A DNA stretch of 64,000 nucleotides from Fluviicola sp. XM-24bin1 (GTDB taxonomy: Bacteria > Bacteroidota > Bacteroidia > Flavobacteriales_D > Crocinitomicaceae), in NCBI GenBank assembly GCA_003149635.1, contig QCWI01000001.1, positions 423,977 through 487,976 on the forward strand, in the 5' to 3' direction. Under the pieces are notes generated by a model. That model was given only the letters and a program-made list of their open reading frames with translations, did not search any database and was not told where the DNA came from. Every line of letters begins with the position of its first letter. The first letter of the stretch is position 1. This document shows positions 33,412 to 42,987 of the stretch, piece by piece. A program made the translations under genes and the position numbers.

Positions 33412-35502
33412 CTATTTTTCGAATTGGATATTGTGTGTATCGTCCAAGAAGAATTTGCCTTGAACTTTTTCATCACCAACAGTAAGTCCTTTGATTATGG
33501 TTGTTTTTCTTTTGGAAACCAAATCGTGAAGTTGTTTGTCGGTGAGTTTTTTGTTCATGAGTTCGAAAGGGACTTTGAATCCGCATTCTTTGAAATTGGC
33601 ACATCCGATGGCGGTTTTGCCTTTCATCAATTTGCTCGATTTACACTTCGGACAATCCGTCTCTGCAAAATCGATTTCTTTCTTGGTTCGCTTTTTTGGA
33701 ATCGCTTTCGTTGTTTGTTCCGGCATCATGAACGGTCGATGAGAATTGAAGATAACTTCATCCGTAATTTCGCGAACCATGACATAGAGTTCATGTTTGA
33801 AAACGTCCAAACTGTATTCTCCTTTTTCGATAAGACGCAGTTTTCGTTCCCAATCTCCGGTCAATTCTGCGCTTTTCAGTAATTCATTTTGAATGGTATC
33901 GATGAGGGCGATTCCCGTTGCCGTAGCTACAATGTTTTTCCGTTTTTTCGCAATGTATTTCCGACGGAAAAGTGTTTCGATGATGTTTGCTCGGGTGGAA
34001 GGTCGTCCTATTCCGTTGTCCTTCATTAACTCGCGCATTTCTTCATCATCCACTTGTTTTCCGGCTGTTTCCATGGCACGAAGTAAGGTCGCTTCCGTAT
34101 AATGTTTCGGAGGAGAGGTTTTTCCCTTGTGAATGAATGGTTCGTGTGGGCCTTTCTCGCCTTCCTCGAAATGCGGCATGATCTTATCGGTGTCTTTCGC
34201 TTTGGTATCTTGTTTTTGATCGGCGTAGACTTCGCGCCAGCCAGGTTTCAAGATTTGTTTCCCAGTTGCTTTGAATTCGAGTTTGTCGACCTTGCCCAGA
34301 ACAGTGGTATTGGAAACGATGCATGGTGGATAGAAAACGGCGATGAATCTGCGGGCAATGAGATCGTAAATCTGTTGTTCGGGTTGTGAAATACCCGATG
34401 GAACCACACCCGTTGGAATAATCGCGTGGTGATCCGTTACTTTTTTATCGTCGAATACTGCTTTCGATTTTGGAATCGGTTTGGAGAGCAAGGATTCTGT
34501 GAATCGCGAATAGTACTGCATTCCGCGAAGAATATTCGGAACTTTTGGATGTAAATCTTCCGAGAGGTAGGTCGTATCAACACGCGGATACGTCACCAAT
34601 TTCTTCTCGTATAAGTTCTGCACCATTTTCAGCGTTTCATCGGCCGACATGCCAAACTTCTTGTTGGAATCGACCTGAAGGGAAGTCAAATCGTACAATT
34701 TTGGATTTCCTTCTTTTCCTTCTTTTTGCTCGAAAGAGGTGATTTCAAAATCCTTGTTCTGAAGGTATTCCAATCCACTTTTCGCCTTTTCTTCCGTCGA
34801 AAGTCGGGAAATTTGACCGGCGAATTCTTGTCCTTTGTATTTGGTTTTGAGTTCCCAGTATTCGCTAACCTTGAAGCTGTCGATTTCTTTTTGTCGTTGA
34901 ACGATCATGGCCAACGTTGGCGTCTGAACACGACCGATGGATAAGGTGGATTTTCCCCGACCGAACTTCTTGGTGAACAATCGCGTTCCGTTGATTCCGA
35001 GCATCCAATCTCCGATGGCGCGTGCACTACCAGCAGCGTACAAATTATCGTATTTCGTTGCTTCGTGAAGTTTCTCAAATCCTTCTTTGATGGCTTCCTC
35101 CGTTAGAGATGAAATCCACAATCGTTTGACCGGAGCCTTGCATTTTGCCTTCAACAATACCCATCGTTGAATTAATTCTCCTTCTTGCCCGGCATCCCCA
35201 CAGTTGATGACTTCATCACAGTTGGTAACAAGTCTTTCGATGGTGTGAAACTGCTTTTCGACGCCTTGATTTTGAATCAGTTTGATACCGAAATTGTCTG
35301 GTACGATGGGAAGATCTTCAAGTTTCCAGTATTTCCAGTTCTCGCGATAATCATGGGGTTCTTTCAGTGTGCATAGATGCCCAAAAGTCCAAGTGACTTG
35401 ATAGCCGTTGCCTTCAAAGTAACCATCGTTACGTTGGGATGCGCCCAAAACTTCGGCGATATCCTTGGCAACACTAGGTTTTTCGGCAATGCAGACTTTC
35501 AT
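33412..35502 (-). CDS. topB: DNA topoisomerase III
   Basis: A 696-aa type IA topoisomerase that passes single strands to relax or unlink DNA. The N-terminal TOPRIM has VCIAEKPSVAKDIAEVLGAS and INCGDAGQEGELIQR. The active-site tyrosine is Y305 (in KLVTYPRVDTTYLSEDLHP). The gate domain has DNGIGRPSTRANIIETLFRR. The C-terminus carries one zinc-finger-like repeat (CPKCKSSKLMKGKTAIGCAN). The length and the single finger fit the TopB group of Bacteroidota. It is probably monocistronic. Confidence 0.9.
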   Translation of the reverse strand: MKVCIAEKPSVAKDIAEVLGASQRNDGYFEGNGYQVTWTFGHLCTLKEPHDYRENWKYWKLEDLPIVPDNFGIKLIQNQGVEKQFHTIERLVTNCDEVINCGDAGQEGELIQRWVLLKAKCKAPVKRLWISSLTEEAIKEGFEKLHEATKYDNLYAAGSARAIGDWMLGINGTRLFTKKFGRGKSTLSIGRVQTPTLAMIVQRQKEIDSFKVSEYWELKTKYKGQEFAGQISRLSTEEKAKSGLEYLQNKDFEITSFEQKEGKEGNPKLYDLTSLQVDSNKKFGMSADETLKMVQNLYEKKLVTYPRVDTTYLSEDLHPKVPNILRGMQYYSRFTESLLSKPIPKSKAVFDDKKVTDHHAIIPTGVVPSGISQPEQQIYDLIARRFIAVFYPPCIVSNTTVLGKVDKLEFKATGKQILKPGWREVYADQKQDTKAKDTDKIMPHFEEGEKGPHEPFIHKGKTSPPKHYTEATLLRAMETAGKQVDDEEMRELMKDNGIGRPSTRANIIETLFRRKYIAKKRKNIVATATGIALIDTIQNELLKSAELTGDWERKLRLIEKGEYSLDVFKHELYVMVREITDEVIFNSHRPFMMPEQTTKAIPKKRTKKEIDFAETDCPKCKSSKLMKGKTAIGCANFKECGFKVPFELMNKKLTDKQLHDLVSKRKTTIIKGLTVGDEKVQGKFFLDDTHNIQFEK

Positions 35503-35615
35503 GTTTCATTCTGAAAATAGGTAACTCTAAAGATACGAAATCGATGCGCTGGAAATGGGCGTGACTTACCTAATTTATCAACAAGATTTTAAGATTTTGA
35601 ACGCATGATTTGCTA

Positions 35616-36191
35616 CTACCAACCACGATATTTTGGCGGCTCTATGCCTTTCAAACGGAGATAAACGATCATTTGACCGCGGTGATGTGCAACATGATGA
35701 TCTAACAAGTTGAACAGACGTCTTTTTGTCGATTTCCCATAGAAAACGCCCACGGTTTCTTTGAGCGCCTCACCGTCCATTGCTTCTAATTCTGAGAGGA
35801 GATAATCAAAGAGTAATTCGTAGGACTTAATTAGTTCTGCTTTCGATCCGTTATTAAATTCTGGCGGGTTGTCAAATCCAAGTTTCGCCATTTGCCAATG
35901 CATCGTTGTGATTATATGAGAGGCTTGTTCTGAGAATGATTTTATACTATCTGCAGGAATAAAGTTGTAAGCTTCTTCCGGCATTGATTCAAGTGTTTCG
36001 ATGCAGTAGTTTTTATTGTTGTTCCATTTTATCTGGAGTTCGTCAACGATCCAATCTAGATTTTCATCTTCTGAAATTGTTGAGGAGTTTACTTCTGGCT
36101 TTTGTTCAATTTTATCCTCGCTTTGGTCACATGCTCCAAGGCAAAAGAATGCCATCAAAAGGGATGTCATTGCAAACGAAGGTAATCTCAT
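35616..36191 (-). CDS. DinB-like lipoprotein
   Basis: A 191-aa protein with a lipoprotein signal (MTSLLMAFFCLGAC). The mature part fits the DinB four-helix fold: MPEEAYNFIPADSIKSFSEQ, SHIITTMHW and the metal-site LLDHHVAHHRGQMIVYLRLK. DinB relatives bind a divalent metal and some act on thiols, but an exported, lipidated form is less usual. It begins 4 nt after folA on the same strand, so it is probably the last gene of the thyA-folA operon. Confidence 0.75.
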   Translation of the reverse strand: MRLPSFAMTSLLMAFFCLGACDQSEDKIEQKPEVNSSTISEDENLDWIVDELQIKWNNNKNYCIETLESMPEEAYNFIPADSIKSFSEQASHIITTMHWQMAKLGFDNPPEFNNGSKAELIKSYELLFDYLLSELEAMDGEALKETVGVFYGKSTKRRLFNLLDHHVAHHRGQMIVYLRLKGIEPPKYRGW

Positions 36192-36195
36192 CGAT

Positions 36196-36702
36196 CTACT
36201 TTTTTATGTACTTCATCACCGTAAAACTTGCCTCGTGGCGATCGTCTTTGGGTTGTTCTTGAACCGTTTCTACACTCCAGTCTTTTAGATTGAATTCTGG
36301 AAAAAAAGTATCGGCTCCGTAGCGATGATTGATGTGCGTAATGTACATTTCATCCACGGCATTTGTTTCTAAAGCCAGTCGATAGATTTCACCACCACCA
36401 ATGATAAAAACGGTTCGTTCAGATTCATCTTTGTAGGCTTCAAGACACGCTTCCAACGAATGGAAAACTTCGCAGTTCTCAGCTATAAACTCTGTGTTTC
36501 GTGTTAAAACAACATTCTCGCGTTTCGGCAAGGGACGGTATTTCTCTGGAATGGAATCGTAGTTCTTTCGACCCATTACCACAATATGATCTTGCGTTGT
36601 TTCCTTGAAGAATTTCATATCGTTCGGCAGGTGCCACATCAAATCGTTATCTCGTCCGATTCCGCGATCGAGATCCATTGCTACAATCAAACTTACTTTC
36701 AT
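36196..36702 (-). CDS. folA: dihydrofolate reductase
   Basis: A 168-aa enzyme that reduces dihydrofolate to tetrahydrofolate with NADPH, renewing the folate used by ThyA. The N-terminal VSLIVAMDLDRGIGRDNDLM and the LPNDMKFFKETTQ helix, VVMGRKNYDSIP and FIIGGGEIYRLAL motifs are all present. Its ATG overlaps the stop codon of the CapA gene by 4 nt, and thyA is upstream. Confidence 0.93.
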   Translation of the reverse strand: MKVSLIVAMDLDRGIGRDNDLMWHLPNDMKFFKETTQDHIVVMGRKNYDSIPEKYRPLPKRENVVLTRNTEFIAENCEVFHSLEACLEAYKDESERTVFIIGGGEIYRLALETNAVDEMYITHINHRYGADTFFPEFNLKDWSVETVQEQPKDDRHEASFTVMKYIKK

Positions 36703-38120
36703 GGAGTCGCTGGTTTCACTTGAATACCTTCTGCGGTGTAATTCACCTGTACAATCACCGTGGATGTTCCGATGCCCAAATCATTCATGTAATTCTGCAC
36801 TGATTTTGCTTCAGACTCGGTTGCGCACATGCCAGAGATCATATGATGATTTCCTTCCTTGTCCACGGTAACTTGCAGTAACTCTCCGATAAGATCGTTG
36901 TGCAATAAAGCTTCGTCCCCTTCGGTAATCTCCACCGCGTAGTAACTAGTTAGGAATTGCGTGTACAGCTTTCCGGTTTCTGAATTTGGTAGCACGATTC
37001 TCTCTGAAGCATTCTGATTGTGCTCTGCAAACAATTTTCGGCTATCCGCCATGAAGTTTTTGTAGTGCGTTTGATTGGTTGCATCAATGAAGTTGGGTGC
37101 TGTACCGTTGTAATCGAAATCAGGCAAGATGTAGTATTGTGTTACTTCTCCCTCCGATTTCTTCAGTACGTACACAAGGTAATAATGCGCTTCTTTGATA
37201 GAAATGTCGTCGCCTTCTTTTTCGATCGTGCTCCCAACCATCAATCCACCGCGTGTTGGGCGTGTTTGCATGTTAGAAACAAAATTTCCGAGCGACCAAA
37301 CGGTCAATTTGTCTTCGCCGTTGATCTCTTTTTGTTCAATCGGCTGCACTACGTGAGGATGTCCACCGATAACCATATCAACGCCTTCACGGTAGCACAA
37401 TTGCTCGTACGTTTTCTGATATCCGTTTGGAAGGAACTTGTACTCTAATCCCCAGTGCATGTTGCAAATGATGTAATCGGCACCCATTTCTTTTGCACGT
37501 GCGACATCCGCTTTGATTACGGTGCTGTCGATGTAATTGATAATTAACGGTTTTGCTACCTCCAAACCATTGGTTCCATAGGTGTAGTTCAGCATCGCGA
37601 TTTTCATTCCGTTTTCTTCGAGCATCAACGGATAGTTTTGGTCGCGTTCCTTTTGACTTCTAAACGTTCCGGTGTGAGGCACACCCAATTCGTCCAACTT
37701 ATCCAAGGTTCGAATCACGCCTTTGGATCCGCGATCGCAAGAGTGATTGTTGGCTGTTAGAATGACGTTGAATCCATTGTTGACCAATGTTTCTGCCAAT
37801 TCATCCGGTGCCGAAAACTGCGGATATCCTTTGTAGGGTTTTCCTGCGAGTGTTACTTCCAAATTGGCGACTGCAATGTCGTATTCGTTTACAATCGGAC
37901 GAATGAATTTCCATCCATCTTCATAGTCGTAGCAATCTTCTGTATTGTTGCGAGCCGCGTTGATTTGACCATCATGCTGCATCACATCGCCTACGAATAG
38001 AAAAGAAGTTTCGTTGTCTTGCGCAAAAGACGCAAAACCTAGAATTAAAAAGAGACTACACAGCCACTTCGCCTTTGATGTGCGGGTGCGGATCGTAGTT
38101 GATAAGTTCGAAATCCTCAT
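36699..38120 (-). CDS. CapA family metallophosphatase-like protein
   Basis: A 473-aa protein of the CapA/poly-gamma-glutamate-synthesis-associated group, a calcineurin-like fold. Motifs: [53 protein letters not shown] and [17 protein letters not shown] hydrophobic export-like stretch ([16 protein letters not shown]) follows a basic N-terminus. A late domain (from about residue 390) is SPOR-like. Its start overlaps thyA by 65 nt in another frame; an ATG at 38132 is an alternative. Its place between thyA and folA is unusual for its family. Confidence 0.8.
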   Translation of the reverse strand: MRISNLSTTIRTRTSKAKWLCSLFLILGFASFAQDNETSFLFVGDVMQHDGQINAARNNTEDCYDYEDGWKFIRPIVNEYDIAVANLEVTLAGKPYKGYPQFSAPDELAETLVNNGFNVILTANNHSCDRGSKGVIRTLDKLDELGVPHTGTFRSQKERDQNYPLMLEENGMKIAMLNYTYGTNGLEVAKPLIINYIDSTVIKADVARAKEMGADYIICNMHWGLEYKFLPNGYQKTYEQLCYREGVDMVIGGHPHVVQPIEQKEINGEDKLTVWSLGNFVSNMQTRPTRGGLMVGSTIEKEGDDISIKEAHYYLVYVLKKSEGEVTQYYILPDFDYNGTAPNFIDATNQTHYKNFMADSRKLFAEHNQNASERIVLPNSETGKLYTQFLTSYYAVEITEGDEALLHNDLIGELLQVTVDKEGNHHMISGMCATESEAKSVQNYMNDLGIGTSTVIVQVNYTAEGIQVKPATP

Positions 38121-38850
38121 ATTTAAAATCAAAGATATTTTTCACTTCCGGATTGATTTTCATTGTTGGAAGCGGACGGAAATCCCGTGTTAATTGTAAC
38201 TGCACTTGTTCCATGTGGTTACTGTAAATGTGCGCATCACCGAAGGTGTGAACGAAATCTCCAGGTTCGTACCCACACACTTGTGCCAACATCATTGTCA
38301 AAAGTGCATACGACGCGATGTTGAACGGCACTCCAAGGAATGTGTCTGCGCTTCTTTGGTACAACTGACAGCTCAATTTGCCATCTGCCACGTAGAATTG
38401 GAACAATGTGTGACAAGGAGGCAAGGCCATGTTATCAACGTCTGCAACATTCCATGCGGAAACAATGTGACGTCGTGAATCGGGGTTGTTTTTCAAGGAG
38501 TTCACCAACTTCGTGATTTGGTCAATTGTTCCTCCATCTCCATCTGGCCAAGAACGCCATTGGTATCCATAAACCGGGCCAAGGTTGCCGTCTTCATCTG
38601 CCCATTCGTCCCAGATTCGGACTTTATTTTCTTTCAGGTACTTGATATTCGTATCTCCCTCAAGGAACCAAAGCAGCTCGTGAATGATGGATCTTAGGTG
38701 CAATTTTTTGGTTGTCACGCACGGGAATCCTTCTGAGAGATCAAAACGCATTTGATATCCAAAAACAGATTTTGTTCCTGTTCCGGTGCGGTCTTCTTTA
38801 ACCGTTCCGTTGTCCAATATATGCTGGAGCAGATCGTGATATTGCTTCAT
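38056..38850 (-). CDS. thyA: thymidylate synthase
   Basis: A 264-aa enzyme that makes dTMP from dUMP and methylene-tetrahydrofolate. The catalytic cysteine is C146 (in [20 protein letters not shown]), the same number as in E. coli, and the length is also the same. Other motifs: [32 protein letters not shown] and [20 protein letters not shown]. It starts the thyA-CapA-folA-DinB operon. The 3' end overlaps the CapA gene by 65 nt. Confidence 0.95.
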   Translation of the reverse strand: MKQYHDLLQHILDNGTVKEDRTGTGTKSVFGYQMRFDLSEGFPCVTTKKLHLRSIIHELLWFLEGDTNIKYLKENKVRIWDEWADEDGNLGPVYGYQWRSWPDGDGGTIDQITKLVNSLKNNPDSRRHIVSAWNVADVDNMALPPCHTLFQFYVADGKLSCQLYQRSADTFLGVPFNIASYALLTMMLAQVCGYEPGDFVHTFGDAHIYSNHMEQVQLQLTRDFRPLPTMKINPEVKNIFDFKYEDFELINYDPHPHIKGEVAV

Positions 38851-38948
38851 GAAAGGTGTTGTTGTTTTTAACGCAATCTCGAATTTACGCTTTTTGCAAG
38901 TATGTTGTGATGGTTTGTTGGTAAGTGGGGGAAATGTGGATAATTTTT

Positions 38949-39010
38949 GAATAAGGAATAAGGAATAAGGAATAAGGAATAAGGAATAAGGAATAAGGAA
39001 TAAGGAATAA
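38949..39010. repeat. 7-bp tandem repeat (GAATAAG)n
   Basis: Eight perfect copies of GAATAAG plus a partial ninth (62 bp), about 100 nt upstream of both thyA and the divergent small secreted protein gene. Immediately next to it is a CACTGAGG-type palindrome. Copy number is likely to vary between strains by slippage, and it could tune spacing of nearby promoters. Confidence 0.9.
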
Positions 39011-39014
39011 CGGA

Positions 39015-39033
39015 CACTGAGGCTCTCGAAGTG
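39015..39033. repeat. dispersed palindrome CACTGAGG..CGAAGTG, copy 2
   Basis: CACTGAGGCTCTCGAAGTG directly follows the 7-bp tandem repeat. A partial inverted piece (GGCTTCGAGAG) lies ~50 nt further at 39081-39091. It is one of a family of copies in this window and sits in the gap between two divergent genes. Confidence 0.65.
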
Positions 39034-39112
39034 TGAGTTATGAGTTAGGAGTTTGAATGTGAGTGTGCGTAGGGTAAGATGGGCTTCGAGAGAAATTTCA
39101 TACTTTTAATCC

Positions 39113-39511
39113 ATGAAGCATTTGTTGCTAGTAGTATTGTTATTGATGGCTGGATCGGTTTTCAGTCAGAAGGATATTCAATTGAAGAAAAAATATCAGG
39201 GATATTACGAAGGTGAGATTCCGGGGTATTCTGTTCAATCTAATGGAGAATTGCACTTTGTCAGCAGCACTAAGATTTCCATTACCATCGGAGAAGATTT
39301 TGTTCAGGTTCGTGTCGGAAAAAACGAGATCATGGGGTCTTATGAAGTGATGTTTAAAGCGGAGAAGTATTTCCTGTTGGATGTCGATATCGAAGGACAA
39401 TTGGCGAACGAACGCATCATGGTCTATAAAAAAGGGAAGAAGCTTTCCCGCGATGGAATGTTTCCTCAGCCGGTTACGACGCTAAAAAAGATCAAGAAAA
39501 AGAACCGATAA
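39113..39511 (+). CDS. small secreted basic protein of unknown function
   Basis: A 132-aa exported protein with a signal peptide (MKHLLLVVLLLMAGSVFSQ) and a mainly beta body (YQGYYEGEIPGYSVQSNGEL, VQVRVGKNEIMGSYEVMFK) ending in a very basic tail (LKKIKKKNR). No family was recognised. A -7-like TACTTTTA ends 4 nt before the ATG, so the transcript may be nearly leaderless. It is convergent with the kinase gene with no gap. Confidence 0.55.
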   Translation: MKHLLLVVLLLMAGSVFSQKDIQLKKKYQGYYEGEIPGYSVQSNGELHFVSSTKISITIGEDFVQVRVGKNEIMGSYEVMFKAEKYFLLDVDIEGQLANERIMVYKKGKKLSRDGMFPQPVTTLKKIKKKNR

Positions 39512-40876
39512 TTACACAGGAATTTTCACAGTAAACGTTGTTCCCACGCCCACGGTACTTTTCGCATTGATGGTACCTTCGTGTTTCTCGATGATGGTCT
39601 TCACGTAGTACAGTCCCAATCCAAATCCTTTGACATCGTGGACGTTTCCTGTAGGTACACGGTAGAATTTATCAAAGATCATTTTCAAGCTTTCCCGTTT
39701 GATTCCAATTCCGTTGTCTTCTACCGAAACCACAAGTTGATTCTTATCTGAGCGCGCTTTAATGTTCACTACAGGAGAATTCTTACAGTACTTGATAGCA
39801 TTATCGACCAAATTGTAGAATACGTTTGAGATATGAACTGGATCTGCCGTAATCACCGGGCTGTCCAGTTGGATATCCATATTGATGGTAACCGGACGTC
39901 CTTCCTGATTGAACTCAAAATTGTCTTTCAATTCGTTGAAATACTCCGCAATATCAAAAGGCTCCATGGAGAGTTCGATCTCACTTTTATCCAATTTGGC
40001 AATTCGAAGAACGCGCTCCACTTGATTTTCCAGGCGTTTGTTTTCCTTGTAAATCAAACTGGCGTAGCGTTGAATTTTTTCCGGTTCCTGAAGCGTCTCA
40101 GGTCGCATGATCATTTCCGACGATAGTCCAATGGAGGAAATCGGTGTTTTCAGTTCATGCGTCATGTTGTTGATGAAGTCCGTTTTTACCTCCGATAATC
40201 GCTTTTGCTTCAGGATGACGAATACTGTATATCCAAAGAAAATTAGAATCAGAATTACGATGAAAAATAGGTAGAGGTATGGCGATGATCGTCCAACTTC
40301 TGGTACTTTTTCCAAGTCATATTTGTCGGTGACGCCTGGGAAATACACGGTGAAATAATGTCCGTCCTTCTTCCAACTCATTTCGGGGAAGGTGATCTGT
40401 CGGGAAGAATCCGTTTCGTAATGTCGTTCTTCGTCGTAACGGATGAGGTTCCCAAAAACGATGGAATCCGTGTAACAATCGTAGATTCCGTACTGGAAAT
40501 TCTGATGTACGTTTTGATCGTAAAGTTCCCGTTTCAGCAGCGTTTCCAGATGATACGGATTCAATTCCTCATTGATATCTACGTAAAAATAATTGGATCG
40601 AATTCGATTCACTGCGCCGTATAAATCAGAACTATCCTTCGTCATCGTGGTCAATTGCTGCAATACGTTGCGAAGCGCGATGTGCGTTTGTTCGGTAAAA
40701 TGAACCATGTTCAAGCTGTCTTCTTTTACTTGAATCGCTTGTTTGGTTTCGGTGACTTCGATGTTTTTGGCAAGAAGGGATTGCGTGTTTCGAATCCATA
40801 CGAACTGGATCAATAAAATGCTGATTACCGAAACGATTCCCAACAGAAATACCGCGTTGATGGTGCGTCTGCTCAT
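39512..40876 (-). CDS. two-pass membrane sensor histidine kinase
   Basis: A 454-aa sensor kinase. Membrane helices near residues 8-27 (AVFLLGIVSVISILLIQFVW) and ~195-217 (LYLFFIVILILIFFGYTVFV) enclose a ~165-residue periplasmic sensor. The HisKA dimerisation helix has MTHELKTPISSIGLSSEM with phosphoacceptor His240. The ATPase part shows NLVDNAIKYC, VEDNGIGIKRES and GFGLGLYYVKTIIEKHEG. No HAMP domain is clear. No response regulator is adjacent, so the partner is elsewhere. Its stop codon abuts the small basic protein gene end to end. Confidence 0.88.
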   Translation of the reverse strand: MSRRTINAVFLLGIVSVISILLIQFVWIRNTQSLLAKNIEVTETKQAIQVKEDSLNMVHFTEQTHIALRNVLQQLTTMTKDSSDLYGAVNRIRSNYFYVDINEELNPYHLETLLKRELYDQNVHQNFQYGIYDCYTDSIVFGNLIRYDEERHYETDSSRQITFPEMSWKKDGHYFTVYFPGVTDKYDLEKVPEVGRSSPYLYLFFIVILILIFFGYTVFVILKQKRLSEVKTDFINNMTHELKTPISSIGLSSEMIMRPETLQEPEKIQRYASLIYKENKRLENQVERVLRIAKLDKSEIELSMEPFDIAEYFNELKDNFEFNQEGRPVTINMDIQLDSPVITADPVHISNVFYNLVDNAIKYCKNSPVVNIKARSDKNQLVVSVEDNGIGIKRESLKMIFDKFYRVPTGNVHDVKGFGLGLYYVKTIIEKHEGTINAKSTVGVGTTFTVKIPV

Positions 40877-40942
40877 AATTTAAAATTACGAATTTCTGCT
40901 GCGACGCGAATGGGTTAGGTGCTTTTTATCAATTCGTTAACA

Positions 40943-42820
40943 CTATCGTGTAACTGTCAATTTTCCTTGATAGAAGCGAGATTTTGTCTGCAGGGTAAAC
41001 AGATAAACACCGGGATTGAGGTTTCGATTGAACTCTACTTTCTTTCGATTCACGTCTGATGATAATTGAATCGTATGTTGGCATATAATAGAGCCCGAGG
41101 TATTTACAATAGCCACTTCTGCTTCTTCCGATTGAGTGATTGCGTAGAAAAGATTCAGAGTTGTTGAGGTTTGATCAAATTGATGCGCGTAAATGGCTTC
41201 TTGTTCGTTGCATGATGCTGCGAAGATGGTTTTGAGATAAGTTCTAGAGCCGTCGAAATCGACTTGGGATAATCGATAGTAAGCGTTGGTATGAGCCTCG
41301 CGATCCGAGAAGGAGTAGGTTTGCGAAAGTGTTGTAGTTCCAGATCCATTGGCTTGTGCAATTTCAGCGAAATTCATGGTTTCATCGGCGCGTTCGATAA
41401 TAAAGTAATCGTTGTTTAGTTCGGAAATCGTTGACCAGTGGAGTTCGATGTTGTCTTCTCCATCGCAACCAGACCAAAAGTCGTCGAATGTAATAGGAAG
41501 AACAGAGAAACAAGTTTGAGTGATAGTTGGGCAGTTTGTAGTAGGTGAGGTGACAGCGGGAGTAGTGTTGGTGAAGGAAACTGTTCCTGAAAAGCTAGGA
41601 GAACCGGAGTTTGCAGCGGTAATTGTGGCGGAATTGTCGTTTCGAATGTCGTCTAATGTTCCACTGAAGGTACACTCAGTAATATTAAAAACCGCCGGTC
41701 GACTGAAACTCACGCGACCTAAAATATCCGCTCCGTCTGACGCTGAATTATTCGTAAAGCTACAAGTGGTTACGTTAATAGTTCCAGCGCTTCCTGTGCT
41801 TCCGAATGCAGTATTAATGGCAAGAGCGCCGCCATTACCTGATGAAGTGGATGAGTTACCATCGAAAGAACAATTGTTGATCGTGATGGTGGATCCGCGC
41901 CCGACTGTAATCGCACCTCCGTAATTCACCGATGAAGTTTGATTGGAGGTGTTGCTGTTGAAACAAGTTCCGTCGATGGTCATCGTCGCTCCGTTTGCAA
42001 TAAAAATCGCGCCTCCACCTTCAGCGTTTGAATTGGTGTTATTTGAGAAAATGCAATCATCGATATCAATAGTGGTTGTTGCGTCTCCAGTGACGCGGAG
42101 TCCAGATCCGCCCTGGTAATCTTTGGTGTTTGCAGAAAACGTGTAGTCGATAAAATCTACATCGTTTCCATTTCCTTCAACGTTTACGCCTCCTCCTGCA
42201 ACGCTTGCCGAACCTGGATTGCAACTCGATCCTCCACCGATGAAATCTACTTGAGATCCTCCGTTAACGACTATAGCGCTTGATCCACCTCCCGGCAAGT
42301 TTTCGTTGACAATAACGTCATTGAAAGTTAAGTTGCTTACTCCGGTAATTTGAACCACATTAGCATCACCGATTCCATAATTGTATCCTGTCAGATAAAC
42401 GCCCGTTACGGTAATGTCGTCGCCGGTAATTGTTGCCCAACGATTGGCATCTGCACTGGTCTGATTGTTGTCAAAAATGGTCAATGCGCTTCCGGCTCCT
42501 GTGATTGAAATTCCAGAAACGGAAAGTGCTAGATTAGCGTCTAAAGCAAGATAAGTTCCGGCGTCTACGAAGATTATATCTCCCGTTGTAATCACATTGG
42601 TTCCTGTAGGCCCGTAAGTATTCCAGATTTCCGTTAAAGACGCTTTTGGAGTAGAAGCTGAAAGTCCATTGTTTGCCGTAGCACCAACTGCAGTCGTGTG
42701 AACGTCACCGGTAGTGCTGTTGTCATTTACGTAGTAATTTACCGCCCAAGAGGTGGATGCGAATCCGACGAAAATGGAAATGGCAACCAATTTCTCAAAG
42801 TACTTGATGTGTTTTCTCAT
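40943..42820 (-). CDS. T9SS beta-helix (choice-of-anchor Q-like) protein
   Basis: A 625-aa secreted protein. The signal peptide (HIKYFEKLVAISIFVGFAST) is followed by NYYVNDNSTTGDVHTTAVGA, the usual opening of choice-of-anchor Q/right-handed beta-helix proteins. Many short turns repeat (ITINNCSFDGNSSTSSGNGG, INVTTCSFTNNSASDGADIL). Then an HWSTISELNNDYFIIERADE adhesin-like domain and a T9SS type A tail (NPGVYLFTLQTKSRFYQGKL). It is likely exposed on the surface or released. The frame is open 30 codons further; the signal peptide sets the start at 42820. Confidence 0.82.
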   Translation of the reverse strand: MRKHIKYFEKLVAISIFVGFASTSWAVNYYVNDNSTTGDVHTTAVGATANNGLSASTPKASLTEIWNTYGPTGTNVITTGDIIFVDAGTYLALDANLALSVSGISITGAGSALTIFDNNQTSADANRWATITGDDITVTGVYLTGYNYGIGDANVVQITGVSNLTFNDVIVNENLPGGGSSAIVVNGGSQVDFIGGGSSCNPGSASVAGGGVNVEGNGNDVDFIDYTFSANTKDYQGGSGLRVTGDATTTIDIDDCIFSNNTNSNAEGGGAIFIANGATMTIDGTCFNSNTSNQTSSVNYGGAITVGRGSTITINNCSFDGNSSTSSGNGGALAINTAFGSTGSAGTINVTTCSFTNNSASDGADILGRVSFSRPAVFNITECTFSGTLDDIRNDNSATITAANSGSPSFSGTVSFTNTTPAVTSPTTNCPTITQTCFSVLPITFDDFWSGCDGEDNIELHWSTISELNNDYFIIERADETMNFAEIAQANGSGTTTLSQTYSFSDREAHTNAYYRLSQVDFDGSRTYLKTIFAASCNEQEAIYAHQFDQTSTTLNLFYAITQSEEAEVAIVNTSGSIICQHTIQLSSDVNRKKVEFNRNLNPGVYLFTLQTKSRFYQGKLTVTR

Positions 42821-42987
42821 AAGTAAAAAAGTTCCGCTCACGTATGGAAAAAAGATACGCAAAATTGCTCGTTCGGAAATCAAATTACTCGTCGCCTCTG
42901 GTTCTGACAAAAAATATTGGCGAATCGTTTGAATAGGTTGTGAAACCCTATAAATCGTGGTGAAACGTTAGGTGTTGTGGTGAATGG

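Noticed and set aside
33424..33882. 152-aa plus-strand frame opposite topB
   Set aside because: Phe-rich shadow of Lys/Glu-rich topB codons; the topB protein is complete and clearly real.
38949..39010. CRISPR array
   Set aside because: The repeats are 7 bp, contiguous and without spacers; no cas gene is nearby. It is a simple tandem repeat.
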